A stretch of DNA of 64,000 nt, from NCBI GenBank assembly GCA_020845495.1, contig JADLFM010000233.1, positions 62,001 through 126,000 of the forward strand. The letters are read 5' to 3'. Each line of letters starts with the position of its first letter. Position 1 is the first letter of the stretch. This DNA is from Chloroflexota bacterium. Lineage in GTDB: Bacteria > Chloroflexota > UBA6077 > JACCZL01. The notes beneath the pieces were generated by a model. That model was not told the origin of the DNA. It saw nothing but the letters and a program-made list of their open reading frames with translations, and did no database searches. Shown here one piece after another: positions 7,989 to 16,447 of this stretch. The position numbers and the translations under genes were made by a program.

Positions 7989-9428
7989 TTACTTCTGGTA
8001 GCCGTCGCGCTTCAGGATCGCGTTGACGTTCTGGTCCGCGTCCTTGAGCGCCTGCGTCGAATCCTTGACGCCGACGACGGCCGCGTTGATCTCGTCGCTG
8101 ACCTTGGTCAGGATCTCGGAGGACGGCTTCACTCGCGGTACGTAGTCCGGATTGCCCTTGTCCAGGATCTCCTTGAACATCGTGTACTGCGGGTACTTGG
8201 CGAGGATCTCTTGATCCTTGTACATGCTCTCGCGGAAGGCGGCGCCGCCGGCGAAGATCCAGGGCTTGGCGTTCTCCTTCGAGGTCATCCACTCGACGAA
8301 CTGCCAGGCCGGCTCCTTCTGCTTGCTGAGCGACGAGATCGCCAGCAGGTGCGCAGAGGTCTCCGGACGTGGGCCCTTCGGTCCGGCTGGCGCGACGGCG
8401 TAGCCGAACTTGCCGGCGAACTGCGACTGCTTCGGGTCTTCCAGCAGCGGTGTGATGATCGTCACGTCGTTCGCCATCGCGGCGACGCCGGTCTGGAGCT
8501 CCTTGACGATCTCGCCGTAGCTCTTGTTCGACGCCGGCGAGCCGAACTTCTCGATCTTCAGGAAGGCGTCCAGCGCGGCCTTGGCCTCCGGATCGTTCAG
8601 GTGAGTCTTGTAGTCCTTGTCAAAGACCAGCCCGCCGTAGCCGTATAGCCAGCCCATCCAGTCGTACCCTGACGAGCCGCCGGCCCGGTTGCGCTGGGAG
8701 AAACCGAACTGGTTCTTCTCCTTGTTGGTCAGCTTCTCAGCGGCGGCCGTCATCTCATCGACGGTGGTAGGCACCTTCAGGCTGGCCGCCTCGAACAGAT
8801 CCTTGCGGTACGACAGCATCCGCTCCTCGATCATGATCGCGATGCCGTACAACTTGCCCTTCATGGTGCCGATGCCGCGGGCGAGCTTTAGGAAGTCGTC
8901 CAGGTCGTATGACTTCGAAACCATGTCGTCGAGCGGCACCACGATGCCGGCCTCGGTCCAGTACCCGACCGTCTGGGCGCTGTTCATCCAGACGATGTCA
9001 TACTCGCCCTTCTTGGCCTGAAAGTCGATGTTGACCTTGTCGTTGATCTGCGGCAGATCGAACTCCGAGGTCTTGATCTCGACGTTCGGGGCCTTCTCCT
9101 TGTACGCCTTGAGCATCTCCTTGGTGGCGATCCACGAGGGATGCCCGGCCAGCCCGATCATCGACAGGGTGACCGGGCCGCCGCTCTTGGCGGCCGGTGC
9201 GGACTGACCGGCTGGCGCGGTGGTGGCGGCCGGCTGGGCGGCTGGGGCAGCGGGCTTGCTCTCGGCGGGCTTGGCCGGAGCGGCAGGCTTACTCTCGGCG
9301 GGCTTGGCCGGAGCAGCCGACTGTCCGCCGCAGGCTGCGAGGATCGGTACGGCCGCCAGGCCGAGCGTCGAGATCAGCAAGCGGCGGCGAGAGAGGTGGG
9401 TACCGTGCAGGTGCGGGGTATGAGCCAT
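7989..9428 (-). CDS. extracellular sugar-binding lipoprotein of ABC importer (family 1)
   Basis: A 479-residue solute-binding protein. The N-terminus carries twin arginines (SRRRLLIS) and a lipobox ending LAAC, so export and lipid anchoring are expected. A repetitive linker of alternating AKPAESKPAAP units follows, then the binding-protein domain. AGGAGA sits 7 bases before the ATG at 9428. Gene order binding protein, MalF-like, MalG-like is the standard CUT1 layout. The upstream SDR gene and divergent LacI regulator suggest that the solute is a sugar or sugar derivative processed by that enzyme. The exact ligand cannot be read from sequence. Confidence 0.9.
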   Translation of the reverse strand: MAHTPHLHGTHLSRRRLLISTLGLAAVPILAACGGQSAAPAKPAESKPAAPAKPAESKPAAPAAQPAATTAPAGQSAPAAKSGGPVTLSMIGLAGHPSWIATKEMLKAYKEKAPNVEIKTSEFDLPQINDKVNIDFQAKKGEYDIVWMNSAQTVGYWTEAGIVVPLDDMVSKSYDLDDFLKLARGIGTMKGKLYGIAIMIEERMLSYRKDLFEAASLKVPTTVDEMTAAAEKLTNKEKNQFGFSQRNRAGGSSGYDWMGWLYGYGGLVFDKDYKTHLNDPEAKAALDAFLKIEKFGSPASNKSYGEIVKELQTGVAAMANDVTIITPLLEDPKQSQFAGKFGYAVAPAGPKGPRPETSAHLLAISSLSKQKEPAWQFVEWMTSKENAKPWIFAGGAAFRESMYKDQEILAKYPQYTMFKEILDKGNPDYVPRVKPSSEILTKVSDEINAAVVGVKDSTQALKDADQNVNAILKRDGYQK

Positions 9429-9528
9429 CGTCGTTCTCCTTTCGCGGGGCGGCCGTTGCCCCGCTACCGGCCGGCGGGCGCTCCGCCGGCCGGGCTCCGT
9501 GCCCTGACTACGGAGGGGACGTCGCGAT

Positions 9529-10608
9529 CTAGCGGCTGGCGGCGAGTTTCGCCGGCACGATCCCGATGTCATCCCCTCGGAGCATCGCGAGGCCGTCATC
9601 GACCGCGCGGAAGAAGTCGATCTGGGGGCGGTAGCCGAGCACGGCTCGCGCCTTCGCGGTCGACATTTCGTAAGCCTGGCGGAACGGTACCGGCGCGTGC
9701 TGCCACGGTACGTCTAACCGCTCGCTGAGATACCGAGCAGCCTCCGTCGACGAGACCGGCGACGGACCAAGGATGTTGAACGCTTCGCCCACCGCCGCCT
9801 CGCTCTCCAGAGCCAGGACGGTGCCCTGCACCGCGTCGCGAACGTCGGTGGGGTGCGAGATCCAGGCCCGGCCCTCGAGATCGGTCAGCGCGATCAGCGG
9901 GTCGTTGTCGGCCACCAGGGGCTCGAGATACTCCCACGGCCGCTCGTGCTCGGTCACGGTGATCCAGAGATAGTTGTTGTGGCTGACCTTCGAGTCGTGG
10001 AAGCGCTGGAGCTGTGAGCTGAGGCGGAGGGTCCGTCCCGTCGCCCGCTCGTCCGGGCTGCCGACTCCGCCGTACCGCACGATCGCCGCCGGAACCTGGA
10101 ACTCCGTCAGGTAATCCAGGCAGAGCCGCTCGCCGGCCACCTTGGTCAGTCCATACAGGTTGACCGGATCCTGGACGTGGTTCTCGTCGATCGGCGAGTA
10201 GCGAGGGTTGACTGCCGGGTAGGTAGCATCCGTGCTGGAGAAGACGAGCTTGACGAGCCGGCCGTTCTTGCGGGCGCCCTCCAGAACGTGGAGGGTAGCA
10301 TCGACGTTGAGGTGCCAGTACTCGGAGACCGGCATGTCGCCAGCGTCCGGCCCCATCAGCGCCGCCAGGTGGCAGATCGCATCGACCCCCTCGCAGGCGG
10401 CGACGACCGCCGCTTCGTCGCGGAGGTCGGCCTCGACGACGTCGACGTCCAGGCCGTCGAGCTTGGCGATGGCCGGGTCGCCCGGCAGTGCGACGGCGCG
10501 TAGCCGGTAGTCGCGCGAGCGGAGCGCACGGCAGAGGTTCGCCCCGATGCGTCCGGTGGCGCCGGTGACGAGAACGAGGTCACCAGGGCGAGCGGCAAGA
10601 CGTGGCAT
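9529..10608 (-). CDS. NAD-dependent epimerase/dehydratase (extended SDR)
   Basis: A 359-residue extended short-chain dehydrogenase/reductase. The Rossmann motif GATGRIGANL lies at about residues 17-26; SSTDATY supplies the catalytic serine/threonine region and NLYGLTKVAGE the YxxxK pair. The C-terminal region is similar to UDP-sugar epimerases and uronate dehydrogenases. GGAGG precedes the ATG at 10608. It is the first gene of the importer operon, so it probably acts on the imported sugar or its oxidised product. Confidence 0.85.
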   Translation of the reverse strand: MPRLAARPGDLVLVTGATGRIGANLCRALRSRDYRLRAVALPGDPAIAKLDGLDVDVVEADLRDEAAVVAACEGVDAICHLAALMGPDAGDMPVSEYWHLNVDATLHVLEGARKNGRLVKLVFSSTDATYPAVNPRYSPIDENHVQDPVNLYGLTKVAGERLCLDYLTEFQVPAAIVRYGGVGSPDERATGRTLRLSSQLQRFHDSKVSHNNYLWITVTEHERPWEYLEPLVADNDPLIALTDLEGRAWISHPTDVRDAVQGTVLALESEAAVGEAFNILGPSPVSSTEAARYLSERLDVPWQHAPVPFRQAYEMSTAKARAVLGYRPQIDFFRAVDDGLAMLRGDDIGIVPAKLAASR

Positions 10609-10773
10609 GACACCTCCGAGCAGTAGCCGGCGTCGCGCGGGTCTTCCCGATCGCGCATGTCAGGGCGCGCGACCGTGGCCCGGCACGGCACTCGACGGAG
10701 TATCGGTAGGGTGCGGGGATCGTGCGCGCCAGCCCGGTCGGCGAGCACAGTGCAGCGTTTCTGCTATACGGTC

Positions 10774-10789
10774 CCGGAACCGGTTCCGG
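10774..10789. promoter_or_regulatory. palindromic operator, probable LacI-family site
   Basis: A perfect 16-base palindrome, CCGGAACCGGTTCCGG, in the 357-base space between the divergent SDR/importer operon and the LacI gene at 10966. LacI-family operators are typically 14-20-base palindromes with a central CG, as seen here. One site could control both directions. Confidence 0.7.
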
Positions 10790-10965
10790 AACCGCAGGGT
10801 AGCATAGGCCGGTGCGAGTGTCAACGGCCCACCTCGGCGCGAAGAGAGGCGCACCGTCGCGGGTACGGATATGATTGACGCGCTGACGCGCGGCCCCCTT
10901 ACTCGCGGGGCTGGCGACGCTGACGGCGCCCGAACGCGCAAGCGCTCGAGGGGGGGATGCGCCTG

Positions 10966-12012
10966 ATGGCAACGATTTCCGATATTGCCCGCCAGGCTGG
11001 CGTCTCGAAGGTCACCGTCTCGCGGGTGCTCAACAATCGGCCAGACGTCAGCACCACGACGCGTGAGCGTGTCCTGCGCATCGTCAGCGAGCTTCGGTAC
11101 TCGCCGGATGCCCGTGCGCGCGGCCTCGCGCACCGCCGTAGCCGGGTCATCGGGTTGCTGATGGACGACCTGACCACACCGTTCATGCTCGACTCGATCC
11201 GGGGCGTCGAGCGGGTCGTGCGGCAGGGTGGCTATCAACTCATCCTCGCCAACAGCGATGGAAGCCCGGCCCAGGAGCAGGCCAGCTTGCGCCTGTTCCG
11301 CGAGCACCGCGTCGACGGCATCATCGCCGTGCCTTGTCGCTTCGAAAGCCCGGCGATGGTCGAACTTCACCGCGACGGCGTGCCGATTGTGCTGATGAAG
11401 CGTTACCTGCGCGACGCCGAGCTAGATGCCGTGCTCAACGATCATCGCGCCGTCGGGCGGATCGGTACGCTGCATCTGGCCCGGGCCGGCCGTCAGCGAA
11501 TCGCGCTGATCCTGCGGCGGCGCGACATCTCGACCGTTTTCGATCGGCTGCGTGGCTACCGCGAGGCGCTCGAAGAGCTTGGGCGGCCCTTCGATCCCTC
11601 GCTCGTCGTCAAGGTCGAAGAGACGTTTGAAGGCAGCCGAGCGGGGACGCATCGACTGCTGCGGCTGGCAGACCCGCCAGATGCGATTTTCGCGTACAAC
11701 GACAGCGTGGCGCTTGGCGTGTTCCGTGCGCTCACCGACCACGGCCTGACGGTACCGGATGACGTGGCCGTCCTGGGTGGGGACCGTCTTGTCGGCGGGG
11801 ACCAGCTCTCGGTGCCGCTCACGACCATCGCCCAGCTTGGCGATTCGATCGGCGAGCGCGCGGCTCGGCTCTTGCTTCGACGGATCGAGAAAGGACCGGG
11901 TGACGTCCCACAGCGCATCCTGGTGCCGCCCCAACTGATCGTACGCGAGTCGTGCGGCGCACGGCAGGCGGGGCTCGAGACAGGACGTGCCATCCCCGAA
12001 GCGAGCGCCTGA
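10966..12012 (+). CDS. LacI-family transcriptional regulator
   Basis: A 348-residue repressor. The N-terminal helix-turn-helix reads ATISDIARQAGVSKVTVSRV, followed by the hinge-helix region SPDARARGLAHRRS and a periplasmic-binding-protein-like effector domain. The GAGGGGGGG stretch is too near an upstream ATG at 10957 but well spaced for the ATG at 10966, which also begins the conserved helix. It is divergent from the sugar importer operon and most likely its repressor, responding to the imported sugar or a derivative. Confidence 0.9.
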   Translation: MATISDIARQAGVSKVTVSRVLNNRPDVSTTTRERVLRIVSELRYSPDARARGLAHRRSRVIGLLMDDLTTPFMLDSIRGVERVVRQGGYQLILANSDGSPAQEQASLRLFREHRVDGIIAVPCRFESPAMVELHRDGVPIVLMKRYLRDAELDAVLNDHRAVGRIGTLHLARAGRQRIALILRRRDISTVFDRLRGYREALEELGRPFDPSLVVKVEETFEGSRAGTHRLLRLADPPDAIFAYNDSVALGVFRALTDHGLTVPDDVAVLGGDRLVGGDQLSVPLTTIAQLGDSIGERAARLLLRRIEKGPGDVPQRILVPPQLIVRESCGARQAGLETGRAIPEASA

Positions 12013-12199
12013 CCGAGGCCCTATGATGGGGATCGGCAACGTGCTCCAGCCGCCCTTCTTGCCGAGGGATCGGTGCTCTCCGTGGTCGAGTGTGGCTGCG
12101 CGATAATGACGAAAGTAGTCCTGTGAGGTGCCCGTGGTGAGCCGTCCGCGCCCCTTCGATTCGTTGTAAACTTTGATACGGTCGCAGTGTGGAGCAGTC

Positions 12200-12406
12200 A
12201 TGAGTCAAGTAGAGGCTGAGGCAAAGGTTCGTACTCGCGTGCTGACACGCGACCAGGGGCTGGACTTACTCGACCTCCGTGCCCGCCACTATCTCAACAT
12301 GAGCGGTGCCGAGTTCATGGAGGCCTGGAAGGCCGGAAAGTTCAACGATTGCGCAGACCGGCCGGAGGTTACGCGCGTCGCCATGCTTTTGCCCTTTGGC
12401 CGGTAG
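12200..12406 (+). CDS. small hypothetical protein (68 aa)
   Basis: A 68-residue soluble protein, rich in Ala, Asp, Glu and Arg, with the motif LNMSGAEFMEAWKAGKF. GGAG lies 5 bases before the ATG at 12200. No family was recognised. It is followed at once by a second small gene, and both have lower GC and more A/T-ending codons than their neighbours. A two-gene unit of this size could be a toxin-antitoxin-like pair with this gene as the antitoxin, but nothing in the sequence proves it. Confidence 0.65.
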   Translation: MSQVEAEAKVRTRVLTRDQGLDLLDLRARHYLNMSGAEFMEAWKAGKFNDCADRPEVTRVAMLLPFGR

Positions 12407-12452
12407 GAAACCCCGAGAGGCAGTTGAAAACTACGTCGCGCCTATCCAAAGG

Positions 12453-12938
12453 GTGCTGTCATGCGTAACAGACGGCATCCTGGCACGGCGTGGTGACTAC
12501 ACTCTTGGGCGCGTTCATGCCTTGACGCTGGCGACAGATGATGGGCGCGTACCGCTAAAGGCAGATCCAGAACTCTGGCTCATCTTTACGCAGCAGTACC
12601 GCGTCGTGCACGTTCCCGATGATACTGAGCGCGGGCCGTACGACGTCAGTATCGCCGGCTATGAGTACGCGCTCGATGACCACGAGGGACACGAGGTTAT
12701 CGCCTACCATTGGCACCCGGAAGGGCTAGGGCCGATCAAGATGCCGCACCTTCATTTAGGCCATGGAGCCAGGATCGGCCGCAGTGATTTGATCGGCGCG
12801 CACATGCCAACCGGTCGAGTGTCCTTTGAGGAGTTTATCTGGCTGATCCTCGATCAGTTTCACGTTCGGCATGCCCGGGATGACTGGCAAGCCGTCCTTG
12901 AAGAGACCCATCGGAACTATGAGCGGTGGCGTACCTGA
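12453..12938 (+). CDS. hypothetical protein, second gene of a two-gene unit
   Basis: About 161 residues from the GTG at 12453. Conserved-looking blocks are DPELWLIFTQQYRVVHVPDD, YEYALDDHEGHEVIAYHWHPE and PHLHLGHGARIGR, with several histidines that could bind metal. The frame is open upstream to 12306 but overlaps the preceding gene in a different frame and is not convincing there. The region after 12406 has a GAGAGG without a suitable in-frame ATG, so the start is uncertain. Function not recognised. GC lower than flanking genes suggests acquisition with the upstream small gene. Confidence 0.6.
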   Translation: MLSCVTDGILARRGDYTLGRVHALTLATDDGRVPLKADPELWLIFTQQYRVVHVPDDTERGPYDVSIAGYEYALDDHEGHEVIAYHWHPEGLGPIKMPHLHLGHGARIGRSDLIGAHMPTGRVSFEEFIWLILDQFHVRHARDDWQAVLEETHRNYERWRT

Positions 12939-13258
12939 CCGGCTCCAGGCGCACCCTTTCCCAGGTTACGGTATAGCTTCACCGGCTGCGAGTCGTATCC
13001 CCACACACATGTCAGTCAAAGATCGGCGATGGGTTCGTAATTGCGGTTTGTTCTTCCTCAGCCGTAATGTCTGGCACGTCGCCCGGATACTCTCCTTGAG
13101 GCTGTATCAGCCGACTTGACCGGTGAGACAGGTAGCATCCCTCACCACGCTCGATCGGCAGCGGACGCATGGGCGACCCCTGGCACGACGGCCCCGGCAG
13201 CATGCCCATGCATACACCGGAGCCGCCGGTTCGAAGCAGGTAGCGGGCGTCCGACGCG
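12939..13258. other. intergenic, no gene recognised
   Basis: About 320 bases between a plus-strand gene end and a minus-strand gene end. Short open frames exist but lack start signals and family features. No strong hairpin was found. GC is lower in the first half, continuing the character of the preceding pair. Confidence 0.4.
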
Positions 13259-13978
13259 CTAGCGCCGGTCGTGAGGCCGCGGCGCGACAGTAGCCAGGAT
13301 GCTCGCCAGGAAGTCATCTTCGAGCACCGGTGACGGCTCTGGGCTGTGCGATCGTCTGAGTTCCCGAGCCTTGATCAGCGATAGCACCAGCCAGGCGAGG
13401 GTAGCAGGGGGCACGTCAGCGCGGATCGAGACCTCAACCTGACCGCGTCGGAGTACGACGGCTATGGCCTCCGCCACGCGGGTCACACAGCGATGAACGG
13501 CCCGCCCGATACTCACCTCGGAGTGGAGGCGGTGGGCATCCGCGAACAGGACGCCGAACTTCGGCGCGGTGTGCAGGCGATCCAGGTGCTCGGAGGCGAG
13601 GAGATGTCCTAGCCAGTCGCGAACGTCTGCATATTCGCCGGCCATGGCGCTGACGTAGCCGACGGCATCCTCGCCGACGCGATCGAGGGCGGCCGCGAAA
13701 AGATCGGCCTTGGTGCCGAAGTTCTGGAAGACGACCGGCTCGGTCACGCCGACGCGCGCGGCGACGTCGGCCATGCGCGTCTGCGCGTAGCCAGACGTGG
13801 CAAACAGGGACACGGCCGCGTCGAGGATCGTCTGGCACCGTGACGCGGCATTCAGACGCCGGCGGGGCTGCGTACCGGTTGCCAGCGCTCCTTGACGCAG
13901 CGCTGCCCTCACAGGGCTCGGGGCCTCGCGAACTGTTTCAGGCACGCCGCTTGATACCTCAACTGTTGAAGGATTCAC
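13259..13978 (-). CDS. TetR-family transcriptional regulator
   Basis: A 239-residue regulator with an unusually long N-terminal tail of about 45 residues before the TetR helix-turn-helix (ILDAAVSLFATSGYAQTRMADVAARVGVTEPVVFQNF). The ligand-binding part is helical and divergent. Its start lies 32 bases from that of the divergent methyltransferase gene at 14011, so it probably regulates that gene and itself. An internal start closer to the HTH is possible. Confidence 0.85.
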   Translation of the reverse strand: MNPSTVEVSSGVPETVREAPSPVRAALRQGALATGTQPRRRLNAASRCQTILDAAVSLFATSGYAQTRMADVAARVGVTEPVVFQNFGTKADLFAAALDRVGEDAVGYVSAMAGEYADVRDWLGHLLASEHLDRLHTAPKFGVLFADAHRLHSEVSIGRAVHRCVTRVAEAIAVVLRRGQVEVSIRADVPPATLAWLVLSLIKARELRRSHSPEPSPVLEDDFLASILATVAPRPHDRR

Positions 13979-14010
13979 GGTAGCTGAAGCCAGGTTGTGG
14001 GGGAGGCGCC

Positions 14011-14688
14011 ATGCCGGTCGATCGTCCCTTCAGTCGCCTGTTCTCCGGGTCGCCCCAGTCGGCCCACACACGCGGCCGTACGTTCGGGATGCCGCGCTAC
14101 TACGATTTCATCGCCAGCCTCTTCTTCCTCGGCCGCCGGCGTGCTAGTTATTCGGTTTTGATTTCCGCGGCAGGCGTGCGCCCTAGCCAGCGCGTCCTGG
14201 ACGTCGGGTGTGGCCCTGGTTACTTCGCGCGCTTGCTGGCCGAGGTCGTCGGCCCCGATGGGCTGGTTGTCGGGGTCGATCCCTCGGCGGAGATGATCGG
14301 CTACGCCCATCGCAAGGCCAGCCGAATCGGTCAACTCCAGTTTCAGATCGGCACGGCGGAAGCGCTGAGCTTCCCGGACGAGCAGTTCGATACGGTAGTG
14401 TCGACTCTGGTGATGCATCACCTCCCCGAAGATCTACGGGTTCCTGCCCTGTGTGAGATGCGGCGCGTACTCAGGCCAGGCGGCACGCTGCTCGTGGCCG
14501 ACGTACGGGTGCCTCGCAACACACCTGGGCGTGTGCTCGCAGGCATCTTCGGCTTCGGCCAGATGGCGCGGAAGGTGCCCTACCTCGGGACGCTGGCGAC
14601 TGAGGCCGGCTTCGAGGAGATCCGCACCGGCGAAACTCCACCGTTGCTGCGCTACGTGCGTGCCGTCAAGGCACCCGGCGCCAGGTGA
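14011..14688 (+). CDS. class I SAM-dependent methyltransferase
   Basis: A 225-residue protein with the SAM-binding motif VLDVGCGPGYFARL (near residue 60), the acidic VVGVDPSAEMI strand, and the Methyltransf_11 features FDTVVSTLVMHHLPE and LRPGGTLLVAD. The substrate is unknown; the layout resembles UbiE-like small-molecule methyltransferases. GGGAGG precedes the ATG. It is divergent from a TetR regulator and may be an inducible detoxification or modification enzyme. Confidence 0.85.
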   Translation: MPVDRPFSRLFSGSPQSAHTRGRTFGMPRYYDFIASLFFLGRRRASYSVLISAAGVRPSQRVLDVGCGPGYFARLLAEVVGPDGLVVGVDPSAEMIGYAHRKASRIGQLQFQIGTAEALSFPDEQFDTVVSTLVMHHLPEDLRVPALCEMRRVLRPGGTLLVADVRVPRNTPGRVLAGIFGFGQMARKVPYLGTLATEAGFEEIRTGETPPLLRYVRAVKAPGAR

Positions 14689-14770
14689 CGATGAGGAATC
14701 GAAGGGGGCAAAGCGCTGCCAGGCAGTGCCGGCCAATTCTAGCGACAGGCTCATGCTGGGAGCGGACCGC

Positions 14771-15442
14771 TCACTCGGCATGCGGGACGAAGGCGGCCCG
14801 TAGGATGGCTGCCGCGCGGAGGGCGTAGGTGGGCGCGGTCAGAGCGAGACGGGCAGCCTGCGGCCAGAGCGACGGATGGGTAAGCGCGCGGGCGGGACGG
14901 GACCACTCGGGCGACAACTCATGGTCGGGGGCGTCGAGGGCGATCCGGAGTGCGGCGCCCTCGGGGCAGCGTTGGAGTAGTAACCCGGTCTCCATGTCGA
15001 CGGCGACGAAGCCGCGCTCCGCCCAGATGCGCCGCTCGGGGCCGACGACCAGTTGGGGCGCGGTGAGTAGCGGGCCGGTCAGCGGCTCGTAACCCAGCCG
15101 TCGCGCCGCCGCGACCAGCCGCTCGACGAGAACTGGATGACACCGTAGGCGCTCTCCATCTGGCAATCCGACACACTCAGGCACCAGGATAGTGCCCGGC
15201 CGAGCTGCCTCGGCCAGCCCGCCGGCCAGCCCGAAGGAGATGAATGGCCGCGCGCCGACCGTTGCCGACCAGTCGCGTAACCCGACACCGATCCGCTCGA
15301 TTGTCACTTCACGCGGCAGCCGGCACCGGGCTGCCTGTGCTTCGAGGCCGGTCGCCGCGCAGACGACAGGCAAGATAGGTCGTCTCGGCAGGGGGCCTGC
15401 CGCCTGGCCGCGTGCCGTCACGTCAGGATCGGCCGCTCGCAT
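14771..15442 (-). CDS. hpnG: hopanoid-associated phosphorylase HpnG
   Basis: A nucleoside-phosphorylase-fold protein of 223 residues, last gene of the hopanoid operon. In characterised hopanoid pathways HpnG removes adenine from adenosylhopane, giving ribosylhopane or its phosphate. The family motif is FVAVDMETG (the VxMExG-type substrate loop), with FGLAGGL earlier for phosphate or ribose binding. The ATG at 15442 lies inside the end of hpnA (25-base overlap), as elsewhere in this operon; longer upstream frames are not credible. Identification relies on fold motif plus operon position directly after hpnH and hpnA. Confidence 0.8.
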   Translation of the reverse strand: MRAADPDVTARGQAAGPLPRRPILPVVCAATGLEAQAARCRLPREVTIERIGVGLRDWSATVGARPFISFGLAGGLAEAARPGTILVPECVGLPDGERLRCHPVLVERLVAAARRLGYEPLTGPLLTAPQLVVGPERRIWAERGFVAVDMETGLLLQRCPEGAALRIALDAPDHELSPEWSRPARALTHPSLWPQAARLALTAPTYALRAAAILRAAFVPHAE

Positions 15443-16443
15443 GGTGCGCCGTGGGCGGACGGCGTGCCAGGGGTGTAGCCGTAGCGGCGGTACCACTCCA
15501 CCGCTCGGGCAAGCGCCGTGCGCACGCCGGTGGGCTGGTAGCCAAGCTCCCGGCGGGCCTTGGCGTCGGACACGAACATGCGGTAGCGAGCCATCCGCGC
15601 ACCCTCCAGCGGGATCCACGGCTCGGCGCCGAACGCGCGGCATCGAAGCTCGTCGGCCCAGGCCAGGGCGATGGGCAGGCTGTGGGGCAGCCGAGTACGC
15701 GGGGCAGGCCGCCCACTGATCTCGGCCAGCAGCGACCAGATCTGGTCGAAGCTCAGGTTCTCGCCACCGACGAGGTAGCGCTCGCGAGGGCGGCCGTGAG
15801 CCAGAGCCAGCACGTGCGCCCGCGCCACGTCCTCCACGGCGACGAGGTTCATGCCGCCGTCCACGCTGGCCGGCATCCGCCCCCGGATGACATCGAGGAT
15901 CATCCGTCCGGTCGGGGTGGGCCGCCAGTCGCCAGGCCCGACCGGCGCGGTGGGCAAGACCAGCACGACCGGTACCCGCGCCGCCAACGCTGCCGCTTCC
16001 TGGGCTGCCTTCGAGTGGTGATACCCGGAGGCGCCGTCGTGACCGAGAGCGCGATCGTGCTCGTCAGCCGGGTGGCTACCCTGCGCGGGGCCGACCGTCG
16101 CCGAGCTCGAAGTGATGAGGGCACGCTCGATCCCGGCAAGGCGGGCGGCGACGAGCAGCCCCCGCGTGCCCTCGACGTTGACCGCCTGAATCTGGCGCCG
16201 GGCAGTAGGCGCGAACGAGTAGAGCGCAGCGACGTGCACCAGATAGCGGCAGCCCGCCATGGCCGCTACGAGCGCGCCGGAGCGCATCAGGTCGCCCTGC
16301 ACCGGCGTTACGCCGTCGACGGCCGGAAGGCGCTCGGGGTGCTGGTGGACGAGCGCTCGCACCCGGTAGCCGGCCTCGACCAGCGCTCGAAGGACGTGCG
16401 CCCCGACGAAGCCGGTTCCCCCAGTCAGGAAGACCTCGTCCAC
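15418..16443 (-). CDS. hpnA: hopanoid-associated NAD-dependent epimerase HpnA
   Basis: A 341-residue extended SDR with LTGGTGFVGAHVLRAL at the N-terminus, SSSATVGP as the catalytic serine region and YHHSKAAQE as the YxxxK pair. It has the length and the VNVEGTRGLL and YLVGGENLSF blocks of HpnA, a sugar-epimerase-like protein regularly encoded in hopanoid loci. Its exact step is not established; it is thought to act on the sugar-derived side chain. It begins 5 bases after the hpnH stop and overlaps hpnG. Confidence 0.85.
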   Translation of the reverse strand: MDEVFLTGGTGFVGAHVLRALVEAGYRVRALVHQHPERLPAVDGVTPVQGDLMRSGALVAAMAGCRYLVHVAALYSFAPTARRQIQAVNVEGTRGLLVAARLAGIERALITSSSATVGPAQGSHPADEHDRALGHDGASGYHHSKAAQEAAALAARVPVVLVLPTAPVGPGDWRPTPTGRMILDVIRGRMPASVDGGMNLVAVEDVARAHVLALAHGRPRERYLVGGENLSFDQIWSLLAEISGRPAPRTRLPHSLPIALAWADELRCRAFGAEPWIPLEGARMARYRMFVSDAKARRELGYQPTGVRTALARAVEWYRRYGYTPGTPSAHGAPCERPILT

Positions 16444-16447
16444 GAGC

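Noticed and set aside
10774..10789. Palindrome as an insertion-sequence end
   Set aside because: No second copy or transposase gene nearby; position between a LacI gene and its divergent target fits an operator.
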